From: Mayfieldus sp963841445
GTDB lineage: Bacteria > Actinomycetota > Thermoleophilia > Solirubrobacterales > 70-9
Length of the DNA: 64,000 nucleotides
Assembly: GCA_963841445.1 (NCBI GenBank)
Contig: CAWJCP010000002.1
Coordinates: 1-64,000 of the forward strand
Reading direction: 5' to 3'
This document shows, in pieces, positions 18,692-27,782 of this stretch. Under the pieces are notes generated by a model. It did no database searches and was not told the DNA's origin. It worked only from the letters and a program-made list of their open reading frames with translations. The position numbers were made by a program, and so were the translations under genes. The number at the start of each line of letters is the position of its first letter. Within the stretch, counting starts at the first letter, position 1.

Positions 18692-19537
18692 GTGTACCGA
18701 AAGCAAGTTCGCCGCCGCCGCGCGGTCCTGGCGCTGCTCGTCGTCAGCTCCTTCGCCCTGCTGACCGCGACCTACGGTCAGCAGTCCGGAGGGCTGCAGC
18801 GAGGCGTAAGCGCGGTCTTCGGGCCTCTTCAGGAGGGTGCCGACCGGGCCCTGAAACCGGCCCGTGACCTCGTCAACTGGGTCGACGAGACGTTCGCCGC
18901 GCGTGGTGACCGCAACCGCCTCGAGTCAGAGGTCCAGCAGCTGCGCGGCCAGGTGACGGCCGGCGAGACCGCGCTCTCGGAGAACAACCAGCTTCGCAAG
19001 CTGCTGGGGCTGCGGACGGCCGGCAAGCTGCCCTACGGGTACAGGACGATCACCGGGCGGGTGATCGCCCGCTCGCCGACGATTTGGTACTCGACCGTGA
19101 CGATCGATCACGGAACCAGCGCCGGGGTGGCGGTCAACGACCCGGTGATCACCGGCGACGGCCTGGTCGGACGGGTCACGTCGGCCACCGGGGGGACCGC
19201 CCAGGTGACCCTCATCACCGACCACACCAGCGCTGTCTCGGCGAAGGTGGTTCCGGAAGGGATCCAAGGGGTGATTCGCCCCGAGGTCGGCAATCCGACC
19301 GACCTGGTGCTCGACTTCATCGACTCCAGCAGGCACGTGCGGGTCGGCGAGACGGTCGTCACCTCGGGCTGGAAGGCGAGGGGGCTCTCGTCGCTTTATC
19401 CCTACGGGATCCCGCTCGGCCGCGTGACCCGGGCCTCGGTCGCCGAGCAGGAGGCCAGTCAGCAGGTCCACGTCCGCCCCTTCGCCGACATGCGCGAGCT
19501 CGAGTTCGTCCAGGTGCTCAGCAAGGGCGGTCGATAG
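18692..19537 (+). CDS. mreC: Rod shape-determining protein MreC
   Basis: A 281-residue single-pass protein: basic N-terminus (MYRKQVRRRR), one membrane segment (about 11-27), a short coiled coil (NRLESEVQQLRGQVTAGETALSEN region, about 76-98) and a periplasmic beta-rich MreC domain (GRVIARSPTIWYSTVTIDHG, GLVGRVTS, VITDHTSAVSA-like). GTG start at 18692. It activates PBP2 in the elongasome. Spacing to mreD is 3 nt. Confidence 0.95.
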   Translation: MYRKQVRRRRAVLALLVVSSFALLTATYGQQSGGLQRGVSAVFGPLQEGADRALKPARDLVNWVDETFAARGDRNRLESEVQQLRGQVTAGETALSENNQLRKLLGLRTAGKLPYGYRTITGRVIARSPTIWYSTVTIDHGTSAGVAVNDPVITGDGLVGRVTSATGGTAQVTLITDHTSAVSAKVVPEGIQGVIRPEVGNPTDLVLDFIDSSRHVRVGETVVTSGWKARGLSSLYPYGIPLGRVTRASVAEQEASQQVHVRPFADMRELEFVQVLSKGGR

Positions 19538-19540
19538 GCG

Positions 19541-20089
19541 GTGATCGTCACCCCACGGATCCTGATCCGCATCATCGCGATCGTGCTCGTCGCGGTGCTG
19601 CTGCAGCTCTCCTTCTTCTCGCAGGTCGAGCTGCTGCGCACCAGCCCCGACATCCTCCCGGCCGTCGTCGTCTCGCTGGGGCTGCTCGGCGGCAGCCTGC
19701 TCGGCGCGGTCAGCGGCTTCTCGGTCGGGCTGCTGGTCGACTGCCTGCTCGTCGAGACGCTCGGGGCCACTTCGCTGGTCCTGCTCTCGGTCGGTTACCT
19801 CGCCGGCCTCTACAGGGAACGATTCGACGTCACCAGCGCGCTCGTCCCGCCGCTGCTCTGCATGGCCCTGACCCTGCTCGGCGAGGTCTCGTTCGGCGCC
19901 GTGCAGCTGATGCTCGGGGTCGACTCACCGATCAGCGCGCTGGTGATCCGCGACATCGCGATCAAGAGCATCTACGCGTTCTTCCTCGGAATCCCGATCT
20001 ACATCGTCATCCGCCGAGTCCTGCGGCCGGCGCTGATCGAGGAGCGGGCGGTGCGCCGCCGCACCCAGCCGAGGATGATCGGGGTCTGA
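19541..20089 (+). CDS. mreD: Rod shape-determining protein MreD
   Basis: A 182-residue hydrophobic protein with five or six membrane segments (IIAIVLVAVLLQLSFFSQV, LPAVVVSLGLLGG, and so on). It has no catalytic motif; identity rests on size, topology and position between mreC and mrdA. GTG start 4 nt after mreC. Confidence 0.9.
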   Translation: MIVTPRILIRIIAIVLVAVLLQLSFFSQVELLRTSPDILPAVVVSLGLLGGSLLGAVSGFSVGLLVDCLLVETLGATSLVLLSVGYLAGLYRERFDVTSALVPPLLCMALTLLGEVSFGAVQLMLGVDSPISALVIRDIAIKSIYAFFLGIPIYIVIRRVLRPALIEERAVRRRTQPRMIGV

Positions 20090-20108
20090 TGAGGTCGAGG
20101 AGCATCTG

Positions 20109-21974
20109 ATGTACCTGCGAAACGACGAGCGGCGCCCGACGATGAGCTCCGGCTTCGCGCTGCGGGTGGCGATCCTCGGCGGCATCGCGCTGGTGATGTT
20201 CGCGGTGATCTTCTTCCGACTCTGGTACCTGCAGGTGCTCTCCGGCGACAAGTACCTCGCCGAGGCGAACAACAACCGCATCCGCGAGATCAGGGTGACC
20301 GCGCCGCGCGGCGAGATCCTCGATCGAAACGGTGAGGCCCTGGTCGAGAACCGCACCAGCCTCGCCCTGCAAGTCAGCCCACAGAAGCTTCCCGCCGACG
20401 TCAAGCGGCGGCGCGCCGAGCTCGGCCGCCTCGCCGGCGTCGCCGGCCTGCGCCTGCGTGCGATCCGCCGCGAGATGCGCAAGCAGCTGCAGACGCTGCC
20501 CAGCGCCCCGGTGACGCTGCAGCGCGACATCGGCAACGACCTCGTCTACTACCTGCAGGAGCACCAGGTCGAGTTCCCGGGCGTCGTCGTGCAGCGGGTC
20601 TTCGTGCGCCGCTACCCGCACGGCACCCTCGGCGCTCATCTGTTCGGCAACGTCGGCGAGATCGACGAGGCGGAGCTGAAGGAGCCCCGCTACAAGGGGC
20701 TGAAGCCCGGCGACGAGATCGGCCAGGACGGGGTTGAGTACACCTACGACCGCTACCTGCGCGGCCGCGCCGGGCAGACCCGGGTCCAGGTCGATTCGCT
20801 CGGCCGGCCGAAGGGCCAGCTCAGCGCGATCCCGCCGAAGCCGGGCGACAACCTGCAGCTGAGCATCGACTCGGGCGTCCAGGCCGCCGGCGAGGCCGGG
20901 CTCGCCGGGCGCGGGCTGCCGGGCGCATTCGTCGCCATGGACGTCCGCAACGGCCAGGTCCTGGGGCTGGGCTCCAACCCGACCTTCGACCCCACGGTGT
21001 TCACCAAGCCGCTCACCCAGTCGCAGTATCGGGGGCTGACCTCCACGACGACCGACGCGCCGCTCACCGACCGCGCGATCGCCGGGCTCTACCCGACCGG
21101 CTCGGCTTTCAAGCCGATCACCGCGATGGCGGCGCTGAACGGCGGTGTGATCACCACCTCGACGCCGATCACCGACGGGGGCAGCCTGACAGTCGGCGGG
21201 ATCACCTTCCACAACGCCGGCGGCGCCTCCTATGGCACGCTCTCGCTGCCCAGCGCCCTGCAGGTCTCCAGCGACGTCTTCTTCTACACGCTCGGGCTGC
21301 GAATGAACGGAACGAGCTTGCTCCAGAAGTGGGCACACAAGCTTGGGATAGGCACTCCCACCGGCATCGACCTGCCCGGCGAGTCGGCTGGCCTGGTCCC
21401 GAGCCCGAGCTGGCGCGACCGCCTCTACCGCAAGGGGCTCACCGACCGCCCCTGGTCGGCCGGCGACAACATCAACCTCGCGGTCGGCCAGGGAGACGTC
21501 CAGGTCGACCCGCTGCAGCTCGCTGACGCCTACGCGACGATCGCCAACGGGGGCACCCTGCTGCGTCCGCACCTCGGCATGCAGGTGGTCGACTCGGCGG
21601 GCCGCGTAGTGCAGGAGATAAACGCGCCGCCGCGCCGTCGCGTCCACATCGATCCGGCGTACCGCAGCGCGATCCTCGACGGCCTCCACATGGCGGCCCA
21701 GAGCCCCGGCGGCACCTCCTACTCGGTATTCGGGGGCTTTCCCGTGCCGGTGGCCGGGAAGACCGGAACCGCGCAGCGGACCGGGCAGCCCGACCAGTCC
21801 TGGTACTCGGTGCTGGCGCCGTACCCGAACCCGCGCATCGTCGTCACCGTGACCGTCGAACGCGGCGGCTTCGGAGTCGACTCGGCGGCGCCGATCGCCG
21901 AGCAGATCCTCTCCCAGTACTTCCACGCCAAGGCGCACGCGGTCGCGAGCTCAAACGGCGGGAGCCCGTACTGA
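20109..21974 (+). CDS. mrdA: Penicillin-binding protein 2 (elongation transpeptidase)
   Basis: A 621-residue class B PBP. One N-terminal membrane anchor (about 19-38), the pedestal/dimerisation domain (RGEILDRNGEALVEN, about 68-82), and the transpeptidase domain with SAFK (about 331-334, catalytic Ser), SSD as the SxN-type motif (about 391) and KTGT (about 550). All catalytic elements are present. It works with RodA and MreC. The TGA stop overlaps the rodA ATG by one base. Confidence 0.96.
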   Translation: MYLRNDERRPTMSSGFALRVAILGGIALVMFAVIFFRLWYLQVLSGDKYLAEANNNRIREIRVTAPRGEILDRNGEALVENRTSLALQVSPQKLPADVKRRRAELGRLAGVAGLRLRAIRREMRKQLQTLPSAPVTLQRDIGNDLVYYLQEHQVEFPGVVVQRVFVRRYPHGTLGAHLFGNVGEIDEAELKEPRYKGLKPGDEIGQDGVEYTYDRYLRGRAGQTRVQVDSLGRPKGQLSAIPPKPGDNLQLSIDSGVQAAGEAGLAGRGLPGAFVAMDVRNGQVLGLGSNPTFDPTVFTKPLTQSQYRGLTSTTTDAPLTDRAIAGLYPTGSAFKPITAMAALNGGVITTSTPITDGGSLTVGGITFHNAGGASYGTLSLPSALQVSSDVFFYTLGLRMNGTSLLQKWAHKLGIGTPTGIDLPGESAGLVPSPSWRDRLYRKGLTDRPWSAGDNINLAVGQGDVQVDPLQLADAYATIANGGTLLRPHLGMQVVDSAGRVVQEINAPPRRRVHIDPAYRSAILDGLHMAAQSPGGTSYSVFGGFPVPVAGKTGTAQRTGQPDQSWYSVLAPYPNPRIVVTVTVERGGFGVDSAAPIAEQILSQYFHAKAHAVASSNGGSPY

Positions 21975-23179
21975 TGCAGGCGACGACCGCCACTCGCCGC
22001 ACGCGGGCCCGTGCGATGCCGTTCTCGACCCGGCCGGGGATCGCCGAGCGGATCGGCATCCCCTACCTGGACGCGGTGCTGCTGATCGCGGCGCTGGCCC
22101 TAGTCGGCTTCTCGATCTTCACGCTCGGCGATGCGACGCTTCACGACGTTCCCGGCGACCCCTACTACTTCGTCGATCGCCAGGGCATCTACGCGGGCCT
22201 CGGCCTGATCGGGATGTTCGCGCTCACCCAGGTCGATTACTCGCGCTTCCGCGAGCTGCGGGTCGGGATCTACACGCTGATGTTCGTCAGCATCGTGCTC
22301 GTCTTCCTGTTCGGCGCCGCCGCCCGAGGCTCGCGGCGCGCCTTCGAGCTTCCCTTCTTCAACTTCCAGCCGGCCGAGCTGGGCAAGGTGCTCTTGATCT
22401 GTGCCCTGGCCGGCTTCGTGATCGACGGCGCCAGGCGCGGCTCGCCGCGCCAGCGGACCGCCCGCTATCTGTTGCTCGGGCTGGCCCCCGCGGCGCTCAT
22501 CTTCCTTCAACCCGACCTCGGCACGTCGCTTGTGTTCGGGGTCGTGACGCTGGCGATCATGTTTCTCGCCGGCGTTCGCTGGAGTCATTTCCTGGCGATC
22601 GCAGCCGGCTTCGCCGTCATGGTGACCGCTGTGCTCGTCGTTGCGCCGGCCCTGGGAACGCCGGTCCTCAAGGGGTATCAGGAGCAGCGTCTGACCTCCT
22701 TTCTTCACCCCAGCGAGGACCCGGCCGACGCGGGCTACCAGCAGAATCAGGCCAAGATCGCCATTGGGTCCGGGGAGAAGACCGGACGCGGCGATCGAGC
22801 CACCCAGACGCGGCTCGACTTCGTCCCCGAGCGCCACACGGACTTCATCTTCGCCGTGGTCGGGGAGCGCTTCGGATTTCTCGGAGCCGCGTTTGTCCTG
22901 TCCCTGTTCGCCCTGCTTATCTGGCGGGCGCTGCGGATCGTGACGCTCTCAAAGAACTTGTACGGAACCCTGGTCGCGGGCGGGATAACCGCCATGCTGA
23001 TGTTCCAGGTATTCGTCAACGTCGGAATGAGCCTCGGGATCATGCCCATCACGGGCATCCCCCTACCGCTCATGAGCTACGGAGGATCCTCCGTGCTGGC
23101 TACATTCCTGGCCCTCGGCGTACTGCAGAGCGTCCACATGCAGGCTCAACTCAGCCAGAAGAGCAGGGAGCACTTCTGA
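21974..23179 (+). CDS. rodA: RodA, SEDS-family peptidoglycan glycosyltransferase
   Basis: A 401-residue polytopic SEDS protein with about ten membrane segments. Family motifs are present: FQPAELGKVLLI (about 133), FLQPDLGTSLVFG (about 178), and VFVNVGMSLGIMPITGIPLPLMSYGGSS near the C-terminus (Pro/Gly-rich signature). Polymerises lipid II together with PBP2. The conserved Asp equivalent of E. coli D262 falls in the large loop after QNQAKIAIGSG. Last gene of the shape operon; rng follows after 30 nt. Confidence 0.95.
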   Translation: MQATTATRRTRARAMPFSTRPGIAERIGIPYLDAVLLIAALALVGFSIFTLGDATLHDVPGDPYYFVDRQGIYAGLGLIGMFALTQVDYSRFRELRVGIYTLMFVSIVLVFLFGAAARGSRRAFELPFFNFQPAELGKVLLICALAGFVIDGARRGSPRQRTARYLLLGLAPAALIFLQPDLGTSLVFGVVTLAIMFLAGVRWSHFLAIAAGFAVMVTAVLVVAPALGTPVLKGYQEQRLTSFLHPSEDPADAGYQQNQAKIAIGSGEKTGRGDRATQTRLDFVPERHTDFIFAVVGERFGFLGAAFVLSLFALLIWRALRIVTLSKNLYGTLVAGGITAMLMFQVFVNVGMSLGIMPITGIPLPLMSYGGSSVLATFLALGVLQSVHMQAQLSQKSREHF

Positions 23180-23209
23180 CCTTCTGACAACTGAACTGAG
23201 CTGAGGTAA

Positions 23210-25060
23210 ATGAAAAAGACAATTCTGGTTTCCGCCGACAACGGCGAGACCCGGGTCGCTGTCCTCGAGGCAAAGACAAAGGGAGACGACCCGGAGGTAG
23301 CGGAGCTCTACGTGGAGCGCCGCGGCCGCCGCTCGATCGTCGGCAACATCTACATAGGCAAGGTCGACAACGTGCTGCCCGGCATGGAGGCGGCCTTCGT
23401 CGACATCGGCCTGGAGCGAAACGGCTTCCTGCACGTCGACGAGATCGTGCTGCCGGGCGGCGAGGCCGCCCCCCGACGCGGCCGCGGCCGCGGCCGGCGC
23501 ATCAACGAGATGCTCAAGTCCGGCCAGGAGATCATCGTCCAGGTCGTCAAGGACCCCCTGAAGACGAAGGGGGCGCGGCTCTCGATGAACGTCTCGATCG
23601 CCGGCCGCTACCTGGTCTACGCATCGCAGGGCAGCGGCGTCGGCGTCAGCCGCAGGCTCGCCGACTCCGAGCGCGAGCGATTGCGCAAGATGGTCGAGAA
23701 CACCTACAAGAAGGGCAAGGGCGGGCTGATCGTCCGCACCGCGGCCCACGGCGCCAAGAAGGCCGACTTCGTGCGCGAGATCGACTACCTGCACAAGCTC
23801 GACGAGGTGCTGCAGCGGCGCGCAAAGAGCGCCAAGGCGCCGGCCCTGGTCTTCCAGGAGGCCGACCTGCCGGTGCGGGTGCTGCGTGACGTCTTCTTGA
23901 GCGACTTCGAGAAGGCGGTGATCGACTCCGAGAAGCAGTACGAGCGGGTCACCGGCTTCTTCCAGCGCACCGCCCCGGAGCTGGTCAAGGGCGTGGAGCT
24001 CTACAAGGGCAAAAAGCCGCTGTTCGAGAAGTGGGCGGTGGAGGAGGCGATCCTCTCGACCCTGCAGCGGCGCGTCGACCTTCCCTCCGGCGGCTATCTG
24101 ATGATCGATTACGCCGAGGCGCTGACCGTGATCGACGTCAACAGCGGCAGCTTCACCGGCCGTGGCAAGGGTGGCCTGGAGGAGACGATCACGCGGGTCA
24201 ACACCGAGGCCGCGGACGAGGTCGTGCGACAGCTGCGGATGCGCGACATCGGCGGGATCATCGTGATCGATTTCATCGACATGGCCCGGGCTCGCAACCG
24301 CGAAAAGGTGCTGAAGACGCTGCGAAAGGCCCTCGATGCCGACAAGTCGAAGAGCTACGTGGTCGAGGTCTCGCCGCTGGGGCTGGTCGAGATGACGCGC
24401 CAGAACGTCACCGACGGGGTGCGCGAGATCCTCACCGTGCCTTGCCCGACCTGCGCTGGCGAGGCAGTTGTGCTCTCCGAGGAGACGGTGGCGCTGGAGG
24501 GGCTTCGCAAGATGCGCGAGATCGTCTCCGAGAACGGCAACCAGGAGGCGTACCTGATCCGCGTGCACCCGAAGGTCGCCGCGGAGCTGATCGATCCCCG
24601 CAGCGGGCTGGCCAGCCTCGAGGAGGAGACCGGCAAGGAGTTTCACTTCGAGGGCGGCGAGGCGCTGCCGATCGACACCTTCGAGATCGTCGAGACCGGC
24701 AGCAGGCAGCAGATCGTCGAGCGTGCCCTGCCGTTCAAGGTCGGCGAGGAAGTGCTGGTAACGATCGAGGAGCCGCACATGTACAACGCCGACGACGCGG
24801 TGGCGCGGGTCGACTCCTACATCGTCAGCGTCACCGGGGGAGGGCCATTCGTGGGCGAGCGGAAGCTGGTGCGGATCGAGCGGGTCGAGCGCTCGGCCGC
24901 GGTCGCGTCGCTTCCGGGCGTCGAGGTTCCCGCCTCAAGCGACGGAGATGGCGATCGATCCGACGGTCTAGAATCCTCCGGCTCGGGCGGGCGCAGGCGA
25001 CGTCGCGGTAGGCGCGGCGGTCGCGGACGTTCACGCGCCGGCTCCGGAGAGGACTCGTGA
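23210..25060 (+). CDS. rng: Ribonuclease E/G
   Basis: A 616-residue RNase E/G-type endoribonuclease. Order: S1 RNA-binding domain (IYIGKVDNVLPGMEAAFVDIG, about residues 45-65, interrupted by an Arg-rich loop RRGRGRGRR), 5'-sensor and RNase H-like region, DNase I-like domain with the catalytic aspartates in VIDVNSGSFTG (about 303) and VIDFIDM (about 346), and the zinc link CPTC (about 411-414). The C-terminus is an Arg/Gly tail (GGRRRRRGRRGGRGRSRAG), suited to RNA binding. No long RNase E degradosome scaffold. GAGCTGAGG precedes the ATG. It leads straight into rplU-rpmA, the widespread rng-rplU-rpmA order. Confidence 0.95.
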   Translation: MKKTILVSADNGETRVAVLEAKTKGDDPEVAELYVERRGRRSIVGNIYIGKVDNVLPGMEAAFVDIGLERNGFLHVDEIVLPGGEAAPRRGRGRGRRINEMLKSGQEIIVQVVKDPLKTKGARLSMNVSIAGRYLVYASQGSGVGVSRRLADSERERLRKMVENTYKKGKGGLIVRTAAHGAKKADFVREIDYLHKLDEVLQRRAKSAKAPALVFQEADLPVRVLRDVFLSDFEKAVIDSEKQYERVTGFFQRTAPELVKGVELYKGKKPLFEKWAVEEAILSTLQRRVDLPSGGYLMIDYAEALTVIDVNSGSFTGRGKGGLEETITRVNTEAADEVVRQLRMRDIGGIIVIDFIDMARARNREKVLKTLRKALDADKSKSYVVEVSPLGLVEMTRQNVTDGVREILTVPCPTCAGEAVVLSEETVALEGLRKMREIVSENGNQEAYLIRVHPKVAAELIDPRSGLASLEEETGKEFHFEGGEALPIDTFEIVETGSRQQIVERALPFKVGEEVLVTIEEPHMYNADDAVARVDSYIVSVTGGGPFVGERKLVRIERVERSAAVASLPGVEVPASSDGDGDRSDGLESSGSGGRRRRRGRRGGRGRSRAGSGEDS

Positions 25061-25066
25061 TCGCAG

Positions 25067-25585
25067 ATGCCTGAGACATACGCAATCGTCGAAAGCGGCG
25101 GCAAGCAGTACAAGGTCGAGAAGGGCGAGACTCTGCTCCTCGACCGCCTGCCCGCCAACGAAGGCGAGAAGGTGGACCTGCGGGCGGTGATGTTTCGCGA
25201 CTCCGAGGTGATCACCGGGGCCGCGGAGCTGGAGAAGGTGAAGGTCGAGGCGACCGTCGCCGAGCACCTCCGCGGGCCGAAGATCCGGGTCTTCAAGTAC
25301 AAGGCCAAAAAGGGCTACAAGCGCACCCAGGGGCATCGCTCGGAGCTGACGAGGGTCGAGATCACAGACCTGAAGAAGCTGTCGCGAAAGCCGGCCGCCA
25401 AGAAGGCCGAGCCGAAGGCGGAGGCAAAGGCCGAAACCAAGCCGGCGGCGGAGGCAAAGGCCGAGGCCAAGCCGGCCCCGAAGCCGAAGCCGAAGGCGAA
25501 GAAGCCCGCCGCGAAGAAGACGACGACACGCAAGTCGCCGGCCCGCAAGCCGGCGGCCGAGAAGGAGGCCACCGATGGCGCATAA
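25067..25585 (+). CDS. rplU: 50S ribosomal protein L21 with long Lys/Ala/Pro-rich tail
   Basis: Residues 1 to about 103 are ordinary L21 (YAIVESGGKQYKVEKGE; VFKYKAKKGYKRTQGHR near the end). The last 70 residues are a histone-H1-like extension built from KPAAKK, PKAEAKAE and PKPKPKAKK repeats. The tail probably projects from the ribosome surface and may bind RNA; no function is known to me. Its 3' end overlaps rpmA by 11 nt. Confidence 0.95.
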   Translation: MPETYAIVESGGKQYKVEKGETLLLDRLPANEGEKVDLRAVMFRDSEVITGAAELEKVKVEATVAEHLRGPKIRVFKYKAKKGYKRTQGHRSELTRVEITDLKKLSRKPAAKKAEPKAEAKAETKPAAEAKAEAKPAPKPKPKAKKPAAKKTTTRKSPARKPAAEKEATDGA

Positions 25586-25823
25586 GAAGGGCCTCGGCTC
25601 GAGCCGAAACGGGCGTGACTCCAACCCGAAGTTCCTCGGGGTCAAGGTCTTCGCCGGCCAGAAGGTGAGCGGCGGCGAGATCATCGTGCGCCAGCGCGGC
25701 ACCCGCTTCCGAGCCGGCACCGGCACCGGCACCGGGCGCGACCACACGATCTTCGCGACCCGTCCCGGCACGGTCCAGTTCCGCCCCAAGGGCAAGGGCC
25801 GGCTGGTCTCGGTCGAGGAGTAG
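25575..25823 (+). CDS. rpmA: 50S ribosomal protein L27
   Basis: An 82-residue L27 starting MAHKKGLGSSRNGRDSNPK, with no N-terminal cleavage extension of the Firmicutes type. GQKVSGGEIIVRQRGTRF is the family core. The N-terminal tail reaches the peptidyl transferase centre. Overlaps the rplU end in another frame, so the two are co-translated. Confidence 0.97.
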   Translation: MAHKKGLGSSRNGRDSNPKFLGVKVFAGQKVSGGEIIVRQRGTRFRAGTGTGTGRDHTIFATRPGTVQFRPKGKGRLVSVEE

Positions 25824-25841
25824 CCCTCGAACCGCACTCGC

Positions 25842-25877
25842 GCGGGTCCTGTCACGGCGGACCTGCTCCCCGCCCGT
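25842..25877 (+). repeat. Dispersed intergenic repeat, family 2, copy 1
   Basis: Has GCGGGTCCTGTC and CTCCCCGCCCGT, 12 nt each, separated by 12 nt. The same two blocks, separated by 8 nt, occur in inverted orientation at 60237-60268. It lies just downstream of the rpmA stop and could fold back (ACGGCGGACC region) as a weak terminator. Confidence 0.6.
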
Positions 25878-25948
25878 GCTCCACAGTCCGCGCGGAGCGG
25901 GAATCAGGCCCGCCGCACCACCCGCGCACGGGCGTCACTCGGTCAGGG

Positions 25949-26335
25949 CTAGAAGTCGCGCCGGCCGGCGATCTGCGCCGCTCGCTCCGGGCGGGTGAGC
26001 TCGTAGATCGCGAAGCGGTTGCCTCCCGGCGTGTCGATCGCGCGGATCGGGCCGTGGGGGATCCCGAGCTCCTCGCCGACCTCGCAGCCCCGCTCGCGCA
26101 GCTCGGCGGCGGTTGCGTCGAGGTCGTCGACCCGGTAGACGAGCACCGGCCGCTCGCCCTCGAGGTGTTCGGCGAAGAGCAGCGCCGGCGAGGAGCCGAG
26201 CTTGACCATCGCGACCCGGGTTCCGAAGCGCTCGATCGCGAAGACGACCTCCGCCCCGAGCGCCTCCTCGAAGTGGCTGATGTCGGCCGCCGCGTCAGGG
26301 CTGGGCATGTAGATGAAGTCGAGGCTCTGGAGCAT
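25949..26335 (-). CDS. VOC-superfamily (glyoxalase/bleomycin-resistance-like) protein
   Basis: A 128-residue single VOC domain with the beta-alpha-beta-beta-beta layout: FIYMPSPD at the start, FEEALGAEVVFAIERFGTRVAMVKLG, VYRVDDLDATAAELRERGCEV and DTPGGNRFAIYELTRP. The fold is clear; metal ligands are not certain and the substrate is unknown. Single gene between rpmA and obgE, pointing the other way. Confidence 0.75.
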   Translation of the reverse strand: MLQSLDFIYMPSPDAAADISHFEEALGAEVVFAIERFGTRVAMVKLGSSPALLFAEHLEGERPVLVYRVDDLDATAAELRERGCEVGEELGIPHGPIRAIDTPGGNRFAIYELTRPERAAQIAGRRDF

Positions 26336-26463
26336 TTCGCGCGGGTCCTGGCGCGACGATCTTGACGTCAGATGAGTTGGCGCTGCATATCAGCCCAAAT
26401 GTCCCGCACGTCGCGTAGAGAATCGACGGTGTCGACATCTCGTGCGCTGTCAACCTATCCGCA

Positions 26464-27756
26464 ATGTACGACCGAGCGCGCATCCATGTCGAGGGCGGCA
26501 ACGGCGGCAACGGCGTGGTCAGCTTCCGCCGCGAGGCGCACGTGCCGAAGGGGGGGCCGGACGGCGGCGACGGGGGCAGGGGCGGCGATGTGGTGCTCGT
26601 TTGCGACGCCTCGCTTCGCGACCTCGCGGGCCTGCGCCGGCAGGCGCACTTCCGCGGCCGGCGAGGAGGGCACGGCAAGGGCAAGGAGCGGCACGGCGCC
26701 CGCGGCGACGATGCCGAGCTGCGGGTGCCTCCCGGCACCGAGGCGACAGCGCTTGACGGTGGCGTCATCGACCTGGTCAGCGACGGGCAGCGGGCGGTGA
26801 TCGCGCGCGGCGGGCGCGGCGGGCACGGGAACCGCCGCTTCGCCACCTCGACCCGCCAGGCACCGCGCTTCGCCGAGCGCGGCGCCGATGGCGAATCGGG
26901 ATGGGTGGAGCTGCGCCTCAAGCTGCTCGCCGACGCCGGTCTCGTCGGCCTGCCGAACGCGGGCAAGTCATCGCTGCTCGCCCGCCTCACACGCGCCGCT
27001 CCCAAGATCGCCCACTACCCCTTCACCACGGTCGAGCCGGTGCTCGGAACGATCGAGGGCGATGAGCGTCAGGTCGTGCTCGCCGACATCCCGGGCTTGA
27101 TCGAGGGGGCGGCCTCCGGCGCCGGTCTCGGGCACGAGTTCCTCGCCCACGTGGAGCGCTGCGCGATGCTGGTCCACCTGGTCGAGATCGCGCCTCTGGA
27201 GGGCAGCCCCGAGTCCAACTACGAAGCCGTGCGAGCCGAGCTCGGCTCCTACGGCGCCGGGCTCGCCGAGCTTCCGGAGCTGGTCGTGCTCTCAAAGCGC
27301 GATCTCGCCGGCGACGACGAGGTCGAGGGGCTGCGGCAGAGCTGGGCCGAGCGCCTCGGGAGTCGGGCCCTCGGAGTCCTCGCGGTTTCCGCCGCAACGG
27401 GAGCCGGGCTGGAGGAGCTCCGGGGCGCCGTCCTCGCCGCGGTTCCGAAACCGGCTCCGGCCCCAAGGGCCGCTGCCGAGCCGCCGCAGTTCGAGGCAGA
27501 TCACCGCGTCTACCGGCCCGGCGGCGAGGGCGGCTACAACGTCCGGCGCGAGGAGCAGGGCGCCTACCGGATCGAGGGCCGCGGCGTGGAGATGCTCTTC
27601 GAGCGCCACGACCTCGCAAACCTCGAGGCGCTCGCCTACCTCGAGCAGCGGCTCGGCGAGATGGGAGTGCTTGCGGCGCTGCGCGATGCGGGATTCGAGC
27701 CGGGCGACGAGGTTCGCATCGGCGCGCAAGAGTTCGAGCTTCACCCAGGGGATTAG
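26464..27756 (+). CDS. obgE: GTPase ObgE/CgtA
   Basis: A 430-residue Obg GTPase. The glycine-rich Obg fold spans about residues 1-157 (GGNGGNGVVSFRREAHVPKG; GPDGGDGGRGGDV). G1 is GLPNAGKSS (about 161), G3 DIPGLIEGA, G4 SKRD, G5 SAATG. The C-terminal OCT domain is present (about 345-428: EADHRVYRPGGEGGYNVRRE). Involved in 50S assembly and stress control. Its ATG follows CTATCCGCA with no Shine-Dalgarno. Starts the obgE-Nudix-proB-proA-nadD-rsfS run. Confidence 0.96.
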   Translation: MYDRARIHVEGGNGGNGVVSFRREAHVPKGGPDGGDGGRGGDVVLVCDASLRDLAGLRRQAHFRGRRGGHGKGKERHGARGDDAELRVPPGTEATALDGGVIDLVSDGQRAVIARGGRGGHGNRRFATSTRQAPRFAERGADGESGWVELRLKLLADAGLVGLPNAGKSSLLARLTRAAPKIAHYPFTTVEPVLGTIEGDERQVVLADIPGLIEGAASGAGLGHEFLAHVERCAMLVHLVEIAPLEGSPESNYEAVRAELGSYGAGLAELPELVVLSKRDLAGDDEVEGLRQSWAERLGSRALGVLAVSAATGAGLEELRGAVLAAVPKPAPAPRAAAEPPQFEADHRVYRPGGEGGYNVRREEQGAYRIEGRGVEMLFERHDLANLEALAYLEQRLGEMGVLAALRDAGFEPGDEVRIGAQEFELHPGD

Positions 27757-27782
27757 GCGTTTCGCCCGAACTCAGACAGGAA

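Noticed and set aside
20007..21938. Long minus-strand open frame opposite mrdA (643 codons)
   Set aside because: A GC-rich antisense shadow; composition is typical of reverse-frame artefacts and mrdA is certain on the + strand.
23063..24778. Long minus-strand open frame opposite rng (571 codons)
   Set aside because: Antisense shadow of RNase E/G with no recognisable domain.
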